Positions 1 through 5,164 of a DNA stretch of 5,987 nt are shown here, one piece after another. This DNA is from an uncultured Oscillibacter sp. (GTDB taxonomy: Bacteria > Bacillota > Clostridia > Oscillospirales > Oscillospiraceae): contig CALAAN010000439.1 in NCBI GenBank assembly GCA_937884915.1, positions 1 through 5,987 of the forward strand, read 5' to 3'. Below the pieces are notes generated by a model. It was not told the origin of the DNA and searched no databases. It was given only the letters and a program-made list of their open reading frames with translations. Within the stretch, counting starts at the first letter, position 1, and each line of letters starts with the position of its first letter. The translations under genes and the position numbers were made by a program.

Positions 1-1730
1 AGGTTCAGCAGCGTTTCGCTCAGGCGCTTGCCGGCGCTGCCGGCAAAGTCTTCTGCCCTGCGGATGCGCAGAAATGACGCGCCATAGATCATACGCTCGT
101 TTTCAAGCTCTCCGTCCTCGCCGAGGAAAATGCCGATGATGTGCACACCCTCGCGCCGGAGCTTGCGCACCTGAAAGCAGGTGTCGCGGATGGCGGCGTC
201 GCCGACGTAGACTTCCGGCGCGCCCTCGCGTTTGCGGCCGCTGACCATGTCGTTCGGCAGGCCGTCGCTGAACACGATGACGATCTTGTGCTCCTCGCGC
301 CGCTTTTTGAGGTCTAATCCCGCCGCGGCCAGCGCAAGGCCGTCGCGATTGTTTGACGTCGCACGGTACTCCAAAATGCGGCGGTCGGCCTCCGGTTTGT
401 CGTCGTAATCGCGGAAGCGCCGCAGCACCGTGTAGTTGCCGTAGGTGCAGTAGCTCATCACGCGGTGTGGGATGCGGATGCGGCTGAGCGCCGCGCTGAA
501 GAGATAGCTTTGCAGCGCCACCATGCTCTGCCGCACGCTCTGCGAGCCGCTCGCGTCGATGAGCAGCTCCACGACGACGGCGGACGGCTCCTGCCGGACG
601 ATCTTTTCAAAGAGCTGCGGATTTTCGCAGCGGCCAACCTTCCAGAGCAGATCGTTTTGCAGCGCGCCGTGGTCGGCGCGGTAAACGTCCGGTTCGCTGC
701 GCAGGCTCAGCGCGTTGCGGAAGGCCTGCTCAATGCTGCGGATGCCCTGACGCGCGGCGTCCTCATGCTCTTGGAGCATTTTGAGATTTCCATCCCGACT
801 GGCGCGCAGCGACTGGGCGCGCGGCTCGCTGCCCTCGTAGGCGTCCTCGCTCAGGCCGTCAGTGAAAAGGAGCTTTCGCTCCTCGTGGATGCCAGTGCAG
901 ACGGCGCTTTCGATCTCCTCCATCGCCTGCTCGGTCTGGAAACTGGGGCCAAAGTTGCGCGTCAGATAGTCCGGAATATCGGCGAGCGCGTCGTCCGGCA
1001 AAACGAGGGCGTCGGCCGATGCCTCGCCCGCCTTGTCGTACTGGAGCTCCAACTGCTCGGTCTGCGTCCACTCGATGTCCCCCGGTTCGGCTGCGGGCTC
1101 CCACTCTTCCGTCTCGCGCTCGGGTAAGATGTCCTGGTTGTGGTCGGGCGCAAAGTAGCGGATGAAAATTTTACGGTACAGAAGCGCCGCAAGCTCGACG
1201 AGCGACTTTGCGTCCGCGCAATCCGTACTGCGCGCGGCGAGGTCGTCAAACTCCGCCAGCATGTCCTCAAAACCGCCAAAATTTTTCAAAATGCGGCGGT
1301 CGCCCTCCGTCGCCGCGGCGGGAAACTGCTTCGTCAGATCGTAAATGTACATCCAGCCGCGCGAACTGCGGCGGTAGCGTAGGAGGTCCCCGCGCAAAAT
1401 CTCGCCCGCTGCCCGCTCCGCCATCACGGCGGTGCCTGGGCGCTCGTCCATTAGCTTTGCCCGCACGGCGCGCTCGACGCACAGGTGCGCGATGGGCAGC
1501 AGCACGTCCATATCGTAGGCCGCATAGCGGTGCCGCCGCAGCCACAAATTCAAGTCATCGAGCCCGAAAAATTTGTCCGCCCCGCCGAGGATAACGCCCT
1601 CGTACACCTCCGCCATGCCGCCCGCGCGCTCAAAGGGCTCGCTCATTTTCTGCACGTACTCGGGGTATGTCCGCTTGCGGTGATTTTCGGAAACGGTCAA
1701 AAACAGGCTCTCTTCTCTGCCGATGCTCAT
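1..1730 (-). CDS. von Willebrand factor A (VWA) domain protein, NorD/CobT-like, partner of MoxR ATPase (3' end cut by window)
   Basis: The minus strand stays open from an ATG at 1730 to the window edge (576 codons). A long, mostly alpha-helical and acidic N-terminal part is followed by a C-terminal VWA domain. The VWA domain has a complete-looking metal-ion-dependent adhesion site: DASGS at residues 392-396 after a hydrophobic strand (VVVELLI), a Thr at about 458 in ATSNNRDGLAL, and an Asp at 489 in IVIVFSDGLPND. The visible end (RLSETLLN) lies about 85 residues past that third motif, so probably little is missing. This layout is that of NorD/CobT-related proteins, which work with a MoxR ATPase to insert metal into, or remodel, a partner enzyme in the cytoplasm. 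The ATG lies 4 nt after the ATPase stop codon, so the two are co-transcribed and probably translationally coupled; only a weak GAAG precedes it. No signal peptide or membrane segment is seen. The substrate is unknown. A true NorD role is doubtful because no nitric oxide reductase gene is in view. Confidence 0.88.
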   Translation of the reverse strand, partial: MSIGREESLFLTVSENHRKRTYPEYVQKMSEPFERAGGMAEVYEGVILGGADKFFGLDDLNLWLRRHRYAAYDMDVLLPIAHLCVERAVRAKLMDERPGTAVMAERAAGEILRGDLLRYRRSSRGWMYIYDLTKQFPAAATEGDRRILKNFGGFEDMLAEFDDLAARSTDCADAKSLVELAALLYRKIFIRYFAPDHNQDILPERETEEWEPAAEPGDIEWTQTEQLELQYDKAGEASADALVLPDDALADIPDYLTRNFGPSFQTEQAMEEIESAVCTGIHEERKLLFTDGLSEDAYEGSEPRAQSLRASRDGNLKMLQEHEDAARQGIRSIEQAFRNALSLRSEPDVYRADHGALQNDLLWKVGRCENPQLFEKIVRQEPSAVVVELLIDASGSQSVRQSMVALQSYLFSAALSRIRIPHRVMSYCTYGNYTVLRRFRDYDDKPEADRRILEYRATSNNRDGLALAAAGLDLKKRREEHKIVIVFSDGLPNDMVSGRKREGAPEVYVGDAAIRDTCFQVRKLRREGVHIIGIFLGEDGELENERMIYGASFLRIRRAEDFAGSAGKRLSETLLN

Positions 1731-1734
1731 GTCT

Positions 1735-2589
1735 TCAGGCAAAGCGCGTCAGCGCCACGTCGTGCACGAGCTCGTACTCGTACTCGTCGAAGCACTTGTT
1801 CGTGATGCTCACGGCGATGGCATCCTTCGGCGCCATGCCGTCGGTCATCAGGTGCAGGGCGGCGATCATGCCGCGCATGTCGACGGAATTCGTCGAGATC
1901 TCGCCGTTCACGGCCTTGGCGTTCAGGTCGAGGAACAGTCCCGTGCAGCGCTTGATGTTCTCGTCCGACGCCTCGGGCACGTTGGCGCGCAGCAGCTCGC
2001 AGAGCTGGGGTTCCTCGAGCGTCGGCATGCGGATGACCGTAAAGCGCGAGACAAGCGCTTCGTTCAGCTCGCGCGTGCCGGCGTAGCCATAGTTCATCGT
2101 GGCGATGAAGCGCGCGGCGGGATGAATGGGGATACACTCATAGCCCGGCACGTCGATGAGACGGCGATAGTCGAGCGCGGAGTGCAGCACGGCCACAGCG
2201 TCGTTTTTGGCCATGTTGATCTCGTCTAAGATGCAGAAGCCGCCGTACTGCGCGGCGAGCGCGACGGGGCCGCGGCGCAGCCGCACCTCGCCGCCGGTGA
2301 AGGTGTCGGTGCCGATGAGCGTGCTGCTGTCGGTGTTCACGTGGAACGACACGGTGTAGACCGGACGGCGGAACAGCCACGCGAGGTTGTCCGCCAGAAT
2401 GTTCTTGCCCGTGGCCTTGCCGCCGGAAAGCAGAAGATTTTCCCCCTGCAGCAGCGCCGCGACGGCCAGCTCCATGATCTCATCGCCGATGAATTTGACG
2501 GGCGGCTCGGCAATGCGGCTGTGCACCGCCTCGTCCGCGACGTATTGCTTTTTGAATTGCTCCAACCGGAGCGATAGATCTTGTCTCAT
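1735..2589 (-). CDS. MoxR-type AAA+ ATPase (284 aa)
   Basis: This cytoplasmic AAA+ ATPase is of the MoxR/CbbQ/NorQ group, whose members use ATP hydrolysis to activate or metallate partner proteins together with a VWA protein. Visible motifs in order are a Walker A loop GGKATGKN (56-63), a Walker B FCILDEIN (118-125, Asp122 and Glu123), a sensor-1 region ATMNYGY (163-169, Asn166) and an arginine-finger region ALVSRF (178-183, Arg182). The length fits the family. The Walker A is atypical: the usual Ser/Thr after the Lys is Asn63, and the loop is GGKAT rather than GPPGT. As I remember, related clostridial proteins share a KATGKN form, so this is probably a lineage variant and not a dead enzyme. 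It is the first gene of its operon, followed 4 nt later by the VWA gene. The ATG at 2589 was chosen because no better start with a ribosome binding site lies upstream. Its AGAAGGG is rather far away (13 nt). Confidence 0.92.
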   Translation of the reverse strand: MRQDLSLRLEQFKKQYVADEAVHSRIAEPPVKFIGDEIMELAVAALLQGENLLLSGGKATGKNILADNLAWLFRRPVYTVSFHVNTDSSTLIGTDTFTGGEVRLRRGPVALAAQYGGFCILDEINMAKNDAVAVLHSALDYRRLIDVPGYECIPIHPAARFIATMNYGYAGTRELNEALVSRFTVIRMPTLEEPQLCELLRANVPEASDENIKRCTGLFLDLNAKAVNGEISTNSVDMRGMIAALHLMTDGMAPKDAIAVSITNKCFDEYEYELVHDVALTRFA

Positions 2590-2602
2590 GTCTTTGATAA
2601 TT

Positions 2603-2609
2603 CCCTTCT
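2603..2609 (-). promoter_or_regulatory. Ribosome binding site of the MoxR ATPase, long spacing
   Basis: AGAAGGG on the minus strand ends 13 nt before the ATG at 2589, longer than the usual 5-9 nt. No ATG, GTG or TTG in frame sits at a better distance; only ATT and ATC codons lie between. Translation may therefore start less efficiently, or a weak AAAGA nearer the start may contribute. Confidence 0.5.
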
Positions 2610-2632
2610 GCGCGAGAAAATACCCCCGCGCA
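2609..2632 (-). other. Small hairpin in the 5' untranslated leader of the ATPase operon
   Basis: On the minus strand TGCGCG (2627-2632) and CGCGCA (2609-2614) are perfectly complementary across a 12-nt loop. The hairpin abuts the Shine-Dalgarno sequence at 2603-2609 and overlaps it by one base. It could tune translation, but a 6-bp GC stem in GC-rich DNA can arise by chance, and no riboswitch class is recognised. Confidence 0.25.
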
Positions 2633-2664
2633 ATACGCCTTTTCAGCGCTTTTCCATGCAGAGC

Positions 2665-2693
2665 ATTATAATATCCGCGCAGGACATTGTCAA
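2665..2693 (-). promoter_or_regulatory. Fully consensus housekeeping promoter of the MoxR-VWA operon
   Basis: Read on the minus strand, TTGACA (2688-2693) and TATAAT (2665-2670) are separated by exactly 17 nt, matching the sigma-A/sigma-70 consensus at all 12 positions. Transcription should start near 2658, giving a leader of about 68 nt. No operator-like dyad is obvious around it, so the operon may be strongly expressed without a local repressor. Confidence 0.9.
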
Positions 2694-2705
2694 TTTGTGC
2701 CGCTA

Positions 2706-2734
2706 TTGCACGCAGGGAAAACGTGTGGTAAAAT
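2706..2734 (+). promoter_or_regulatory. Extended -10 promoter of the small DUF2007-like gene
   Basis: TTGCAC (2706-2711) and TAAAAT (2729-2734) are 17 nt apart, and a TGG directly before the -10 supplies an extended -10 TGn element. Transcription should start near 2741, about 30 nt before the ATG at 2770. The -35 box lies only 12 bp from the -35 box of the divergent ATPase promoter. Confidence 0.78.
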
Positions 2735-2755
2735 CAATACAGAAAACTCTATATG

Positions 2756-2762
2756 AAAGGGG
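2756..2762 (+). promoter_or_regulatory. Ribosome binding site fixing the start at 2770
   Basis: AAAGGGG ends 7 nt before the ATG at 2770. The reading frame is open further upstream to 2581, but that part overlaps both divergent promoters, so the short start is the right one. Confidence 0.85.
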
Positions 2763-2769
2763 CCGTATT

Positions 2770-3024
2770 ATGTTGACGATCTTCAACCGCAAGGAACTCA
2801 TCACCACGATGGACATGCAGCGCCAGTCCAACATCCGCAGTATTCTGTCCGCCAACGGCATTGCCTACACGGTCAGAACCGAGAATTTGCAGGGCTCTTC
2901 CGCGCTCGGCGGCCGCAGCCGCGGGAGCAGCGGCAGCTTCGGCATCGACCCGAACTATTCGTACGAGTATCACATCTACGTCCACAAAAACGACTATGAA
3001 ACTGCCCTGAGACTGATCCGGTAA
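2770..3024 (+). CDS. Small DUF2007-like protein (84 aa)
   Basis: This is a short soluble protein without signal peptide or membrane segment. The N-terminal part (LTIFNRKELITTMDM, then a helix SNIRSILSANGIAYTVRT) and the C-terminal part (YEYHIYVHKNDYETALRLI) form a beta-alpha-beta...beta-alpha pattern like the DUF2007 'putative signal transducing protein' group, in which an early helix and the phrase 'L..NGI...V' are typical. Between them lies a flexible Gly/Ser/Arg-rich loop (residues about 40-58, including GGRSRGSSGSFG) that looks unstructured. The biochemical function of such proteins is not established. It is a single-gene transcript with its own promoter, ribosome binding site and terminator, divergent from the MoxR-VWA operon. 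The family link rests on pattern recognition only; that it is a real gene is well supported by its signals. Confidence 0.8.
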   Translation: MLTIFNRKELITTMDMQRQSNIRSILSANGIAYTVRTENLQGSSALGGRSRGSSGSFGIDPNYSYEYHIYVHKNDYETALRLIR

Positions 3025-3044
3025 CATCGGCCATATAGAATAGA

Positions 3045-3078
3045 AAAGGCATTCCGCGCGATCGCGCGGAATGCCTTT
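3045..3078. terminator. Perfect 34-nt palindrome, bidirectional intrinsic terminator
   Basis: AAAGGCATTCCGCGCG is followed by AT and then its exact reverse complement, so the whole 34 nt is self-complementary. On the plus strand it is followed by CTTTTCGTTT and on the minus strand by TCTATTC, so both transcripts end in U-rich tails. It sits between convergent genes, 20 nt after the DUF2007-like gene and 9 nt after the methyltransferase gene, and can end both transcripts. Confidence 0.92.
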
Positions 3079-3087
3079 CTTTTCGTT

Positions 3088-3621
3088 TCACAGCGCGGTC
3101 CCCTTTTTCGGCACGAAAAAGGACTTCATGTCCGCCTTTTCGAGCTCGAGCAGCTTGACTTTTTTGTCGACGCCGCCCGCATAACCGGTCAGGCTGCCGC
3201 TTGTGCCCACCACGCGGTGGCAGGGAACGATGAGCGAAATATCGTTGTGCCCCACCGCACCGCCGACGGCCTGCGCGGACATGTGAGTCAGGCCCTGCTT
3301 CTCCGCGAGCTTTTGCGCAAGCGCGCCGTAGGTCGTCGTTTTGCCATAGGGAATTTCCAGCAGCAACGCCCAGACCGCCCGCTGGAATGCCGAACCCTCG
3401 GGGTGGAGCGGCGGCGTGAAGTCCGGCTCGCGGCCGGAAAAGTAGACGTCGAGCCAGCGCTTGGCTTCACTCAAAATAGCCATCTCGCGCTCGGCACAGT
3501 CTTTCGGCAGCGTGCTGGCAAAATACTTCTGCCCATCAAACCACAGGCCCGTCAGGCCCTCTTCATCCGCCGCGAGCAGGATGCCGCCGAGCGGCGAATC
3601 GTAGTGTTGGGTGTAGGTCAT
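3088..3621 (-). CDS. ogt: Methylated-DNA--protein-cysteine methyltransferase (O6-alkylguanine repair), 177 aa
   Basis: This is a suicide repair protein that moves the alkyl group from O6-alkylguanine (and O4-alkylthymine) in DNA onto its own cysteine. The N-terminal ribonuclease-H-like domain spans roughly residues 4-65 (YDSPLGGILLAADEEGL). The C-terminal catalytic domain includes FQRAVW (79-84), a helix-turn-helix around GKTTTYGALAQKLA, Asn126, the active-site VPCHRVVG (Cys134, His135) and Glu161. Together these supply the Cys-His-Glu relay. The length is normal. The position of the DNA-intercalating 'arginine finger' (Arg128 in human MGMT, 17 residues before the active Cys) is Gln117 here. 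The ATG at 3621 is preferred over upstream in-frame starts because GAGGCG lies just before it, formed by the stop codon of the upstream glycosylase gene (TGAGG). The 10-nt gap makes the two genes one operon and suggests coupled translation. Ada-type regulatory domains are absent. Confidence 0.95.
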   Translation of the reverse strand: MTYTQHYDSPLGGILLAADEEGLTGLWFDGQKYFASTLPKDCAEREMAILSEAKRWLDVYFSGREPDFTPPLHPEGSAFQRAVWALLLEIPYGKTTTYGALAQKLAEKQGLTHMSAQAVGGAVGHNDISLIVPCHRVVGTSGSLTGYAGGVDKKVKLLELEKADMKSFFVPKKGTAL

Positions 3622-3631
3622 CGTCTTCGCC

Positions 3632-4273
3632 TCATTTCTTTTTTCTTGGCGCACAGTCGCGCAGCTCGGGGATCGCGCCGCCGGACACCGCCCAAAGATA
3701 CAGGCTCGCCACGCTGCCATAGGGCGAAAAACGCCGGCGGTATTTTTCAAACAGCTTGCGGTCGATCTTCCGGTGGTGGTACACCATGCGCAGCCCCCGC
3801 TGGATGGCGAGGTCGTCGCAGCTCAGCACGTCCGGACGCTGCATGCAGAAGAGCAAGATCATCTCAGCCGTCCACACGCCGATGCCCTTGAGGGACGAGA
3901 GCTCTCGGATTGCCTCCTCGTCGCTCTTTTGCCAGATACCTTCTAAATCGAACGCGCCGGTATGGACCTTTTCGGCAAAGTCCGTGATGTACTCCGCCTT
4001 TTTGAACGTCATGCCGAGCGACTGAAGCTTCGGCACGCCCGCGTCAAGGACCGTCTCGGCGTTCACCTCGCCGAGCGCCGACAGCATCCGCTGCCAGATT
4101 GTCTCCTGCGCCTTGGTCGAGATCTGCTGGCCGACGATGTGGTGCACGACGGCGGAAAAGAGATCCGTGTCCACTGTTCTCTCGACATGGCCGATGCGGT
4201 CGATGACCTCGGCCATGCGCTTGTCCTTCTTTTTGAGGTAAGCGGTCTCTTCTTCCCCATAGGCAAAATACAT
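3632..4273 (-). CDS. alkA: AlkA-type DNA-3-methyladenine glycosylase, HhH-GPD family (213 aa)
   Basis: This is a base-excision repair enzyme that removes N-alkylated purines such as 3-methyladenine from DNA, leaving an abasic site. Seen in order are FSAVVHHIVGQQISTKAQ (39-56, the start of the HhH-GPD domain), the helix-hairpin-helix LKGIGVWTAEMIL (128-140) and, after it, the catalytic aspartate in LSCDDLAIQRG (Asp153-Asp154, the second being the likely catalytic one). At 213 residues it lacks the N-terminal domain of E. coli AlkA (282 residues), so it is a compact single-domain form. The reading frame is open back to 4441, but the ATG at 4273 has a strong GGAGG 7 nt upstream, and the promoter and likely transcription start (about 4303) lie between 4273 and 4338, which rules out the longer versions. 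It is the first gene of the operon with ogt. The exact alkA subfamily is less certain than the glycosylase call. Confidence 0.93.
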   Translation of the reverse strand: MYFAYGEEETAYLKKKDKRMAEVIDRIGHVERTVDTDLFSAVVHHIVGQQISTKAQETIWQRMLSALGEVNAETVLDAGVPKLQSLGMTFKKAEYITDFAEKVHTGAFDLEGIWQKSDEEAIRELSSLKGIGVWTAEMILLFCMQRPDVLSCDDLAIQRGLRMVYHHRKIDRKLFEKYRRRFSPYGSVASLYLWAVSGGAIPELRDCAPRKKK

Positions 4274-4295
4274 CGGTCTCCCCTCCCGCTCGTCA

Positions 4296-4309
4296 GAAAC
4301 ATATGTTCT
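4296..4309 (-). promoter_or_regulatory. Probable LexA (SOS) box of the alkA-ogt operon
   Basis: Read on the minus strand this is AGAACATATGTTTC. The Bacillus-type LexA/DinR consensus, as I know it, is CGAACRNRYGTTYC; 13 of 14 positions match and only the first base differs. The core AACATATGTT is a perfect palindrome. The site abuts the -10 box (4310-4315) and covers the expected transcription start near 4303, the usual place for a repressor to block RNA polymerase. Cleavage of LexA after DNA damage would then turn on both repair genes. LexA itself is not encoded in this window. Confidence 0.75.
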
Positions 4310-4338
4310 ATTATATGGTGTCATTTCCTGTCTGTCAA
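4310..4338 (-). promoter_or_regulatory. Fully consensus promoter of the alkA-ogt operon
   Basis: On the minus strand TTGACA (4333-4338) and TATAAT (4310-4315) are spaced by 17 nt, matching the housekeeping consensus at all 12 positions. Such a strong promoter followed directly by a repressor site fits a gene kept silent until damage and then strongly expressed. Confidence 0.92.
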
Positions 4339-4375
4339 GCATTTGCGCATTTGAAAAAGGCAAGCGAAAAAATTT

Positions 4376-4403
4376 TTGAAACCCTCTTGACTGAAAGTAT
4401 ACT
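4376..4403 (+). promoter_or_regulatory. Promoter of the reductase-cupin-AKR operon
   Basis: TTGAAA (4376-4381) and TATACT (4398-4403) are 16 nt apart and match the consensus at 10 of 12 positions, giving a start near 4410 and a leader of about 54 nt. An alternative pair is TTGACT (4387-4392) with TAGAGT (4412-4417), but its 19-nt spacing and weaker -10 make it second choice. It is divergent from the alkA promoter. Confidence 0.6.
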
Positions 4404-4419
4404 TTAAGTTGTAGAGTAT
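4394..4419 (+). promoter_or_regulatory. Candidate repressor operator over the -10 region
   Basis: AAAGTATACTTT (4394-4405) is a perfect 12-bp palindrome containing the -10 box. A wider imperfect dyad, ATACT...AGTAT (4399-4403 and 4415-4419, with an inner TA/TA match), spans the likely transcription start. The position and shape suit a dimeric repressor such as a MarR- or HxlR-type protein. The regulator family is a guess, and no regulator gene is in the window. Confidence 0.45.
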
Positions 4420-4433
4420 CAGTGAACTTTAAG
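4401..4433 (+). repeat. Direct repeat ACTTTAAG in the leader of the reductase operon
   Basis: ACTTTAAG occurs at 4401-4408 and again at 4426-4433, a 25-nt period. The first copy overlaps the candidate operator and the second lies just past the expected transcription start. Two similarly oriented sites about 2.5 helical turns apart could hold two regulator molecules, or this may be chance in AT-rich DNA. Confidence 0.4.
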
Positions 4434-4449
4434 AACAACAAGTTTTTTC

Positions 4450-4456
4450 AGGAGGA
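4450..4456 (+). promoter_or_regulatory. Strong ribosome binding site fixing the start at 4464
   Basis: AGGAGGA lies 7 nt before the ATG at 4464. The same frame is open from an ATG at 4422, but that codon is in the promoter-operator region and has no ribosome binding site. The ATG at 4457 is in another frame and lies directly against the Shine-Dalgarno sequence. Confidence 0.9.
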
Positions 4457-4463
4457 ATGTCTC

Positions 4464-5144
4464 ATGAACAAGCCTTATATCGTATGCCACATGATGACCT
4501 CGGTCGACGGGCGCATCGACTGCGCCATGACCGAGCACCTGCCCGGCGTGCAGGAATATTACGACACGCTCGACGCGCTGAACGCGCCCACGCGCATCAG
4601 CGGCCGCGTGACCGCAGAGCTCGAAATGGCGCTGCCCGGAAAGTTTGAGGTCAAGAACGCCGAAGCGCTCGGCAAGGAAGCCTTTTCCAAGGCCGCCGAC
4701 GCCGAGGGCTATGAAATCGTGGTCGACACCCGCGGCACACTCCTCTGGGATGAAAGCGCCGAGGACGAGCGCCCGCTGCTCATCCTGACAAGCGAGCAGG
4801 TCAGCAAGGAGTATCTTGCCTATCTCGACGGCAAGCGTATTTCGTGGATCGCCTGCGGCAAGGAGCATGTCGACTTGAAGCGCGCATGCGAGCTTCTCGC
4901 CGCGGAGTTTGGCGTTCAGAGAGCCGCCGTGGTCGGCGGCGGACACATCAACGCGGGCTTTCTCGCCGCGGGTCTCTTGGACGAGGTCAGCATCCTGATC
5001 GGTGCGGGCATCGACGGCCGCGCCGGCATGCAGAGTGTATTCGACGGCCTGCCGATGGAGCGCGGCGTCACGCCGCTCAAGCTCGCGAGCGTGCAGCAGT
5101 ACGGCAGCGGCGCGGTCTGGCTGCGCTACAATGTGGAAAAGTAA
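4464..5144 (+). CDS. RibD C-terminal / dihydrofolate-reductase-like NAD(P)H oxidoreductase (226 aa)
   Basis: This is a stand-alone relative of the reductase half of RibD, which in riboflavin synthesis reduces a pyrimidinone sugar with NADPH. Visible features are an N-terminal strand and substrate-loop motif HMMTSVDGRI (9-18), the middle strands EIVVDTRG (84-91) and PLLILTS (104-110), and a glycine-rich cofactor-binding segment VVGGGHINAGFLAAGLLDEV (156-175) followed by SILIGAGIDGR. The length fits a stand-alone RibD-C protein. The deaminase half of RibD is absent and no other riboflavin genes are near, so it more likely reduces another small molecule than takes part in riboflavin synthesis. 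It is the first gene of a plus-strand operon; the cupin gene starts 20 nt downstream. Expression is probably controlled by the operator at 4394-4419. The family is clear; the substrate is unknown. Confidence 0.88.
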   Translation: MNKPYIVCHMMTSVDGRIDCAMTEHLPGVQEYYDTLDALNAPTRISGRVTAELEMALPGKFEVKNAEALGKEAFSKAADAEGYEIVVDTRGTLLWDESAEDERPLLILTSEQVSKEYLAYLDGKRISWIACGKEHVDLKRACELLAAEFGVQRAAVVGGGHINAGFLAAGLLDEVSILIGAGIDGRAGMQSVFDGLPMERGVTPLKLASVQQYGSGAVWLRYNVEK

Positions 5145-5164
5145 AGCAGAGGAGGCTTTTTAGC

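Noticed and set aside
465..1594. Several plus-strand open frames of 60-220 codons opposite the VWA gene
   Set aside because: They are Arg/Ala/Leu-rich antisense shadows of GC-rich codons, lack ribosome binding sites and lie opposite a long frame with clear VWA motifs.
2581..2769. N-terminal extension of the DUF2007-like gene to an ATG at 2581
   Set aside because: It would run through both divergent promoters, has no ribosome binding site and encodes nothing family-like; AAAGGGG points to the ATG at 2770.
2753..2776. Seven-codon open frame overlapping the start of the DUF2007-like gene
   Set aside because: Its ATG has no Shine-Dalgarno sequence of its own and its codons are the ribosome binding site of the real gene; no attenuator structure follows.
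3056..3067. GCGATCGC octamer within the palindrome, as in cyanobacterial HIP1 repeats
   Set aside because: It is just the centre of the terminator stem and occurs in an otherwise Firmicute-like context.
4274..4441. Longer N-terminus for the glycosylase
   Set aside because: The added residues would be encoded by the -10 and -35 boxes and the LexA site of its own promoter; the GGAGG upstream of 4273 marks the true start.
4844..5164. Upstream extension of the cupin frame into the RibD-C-like gene
   Set aside because: The extension is Arg-rich shadow sequence in another frame of the preceding gene; AGAGGAGG and the ATG at 5165 define the real start.
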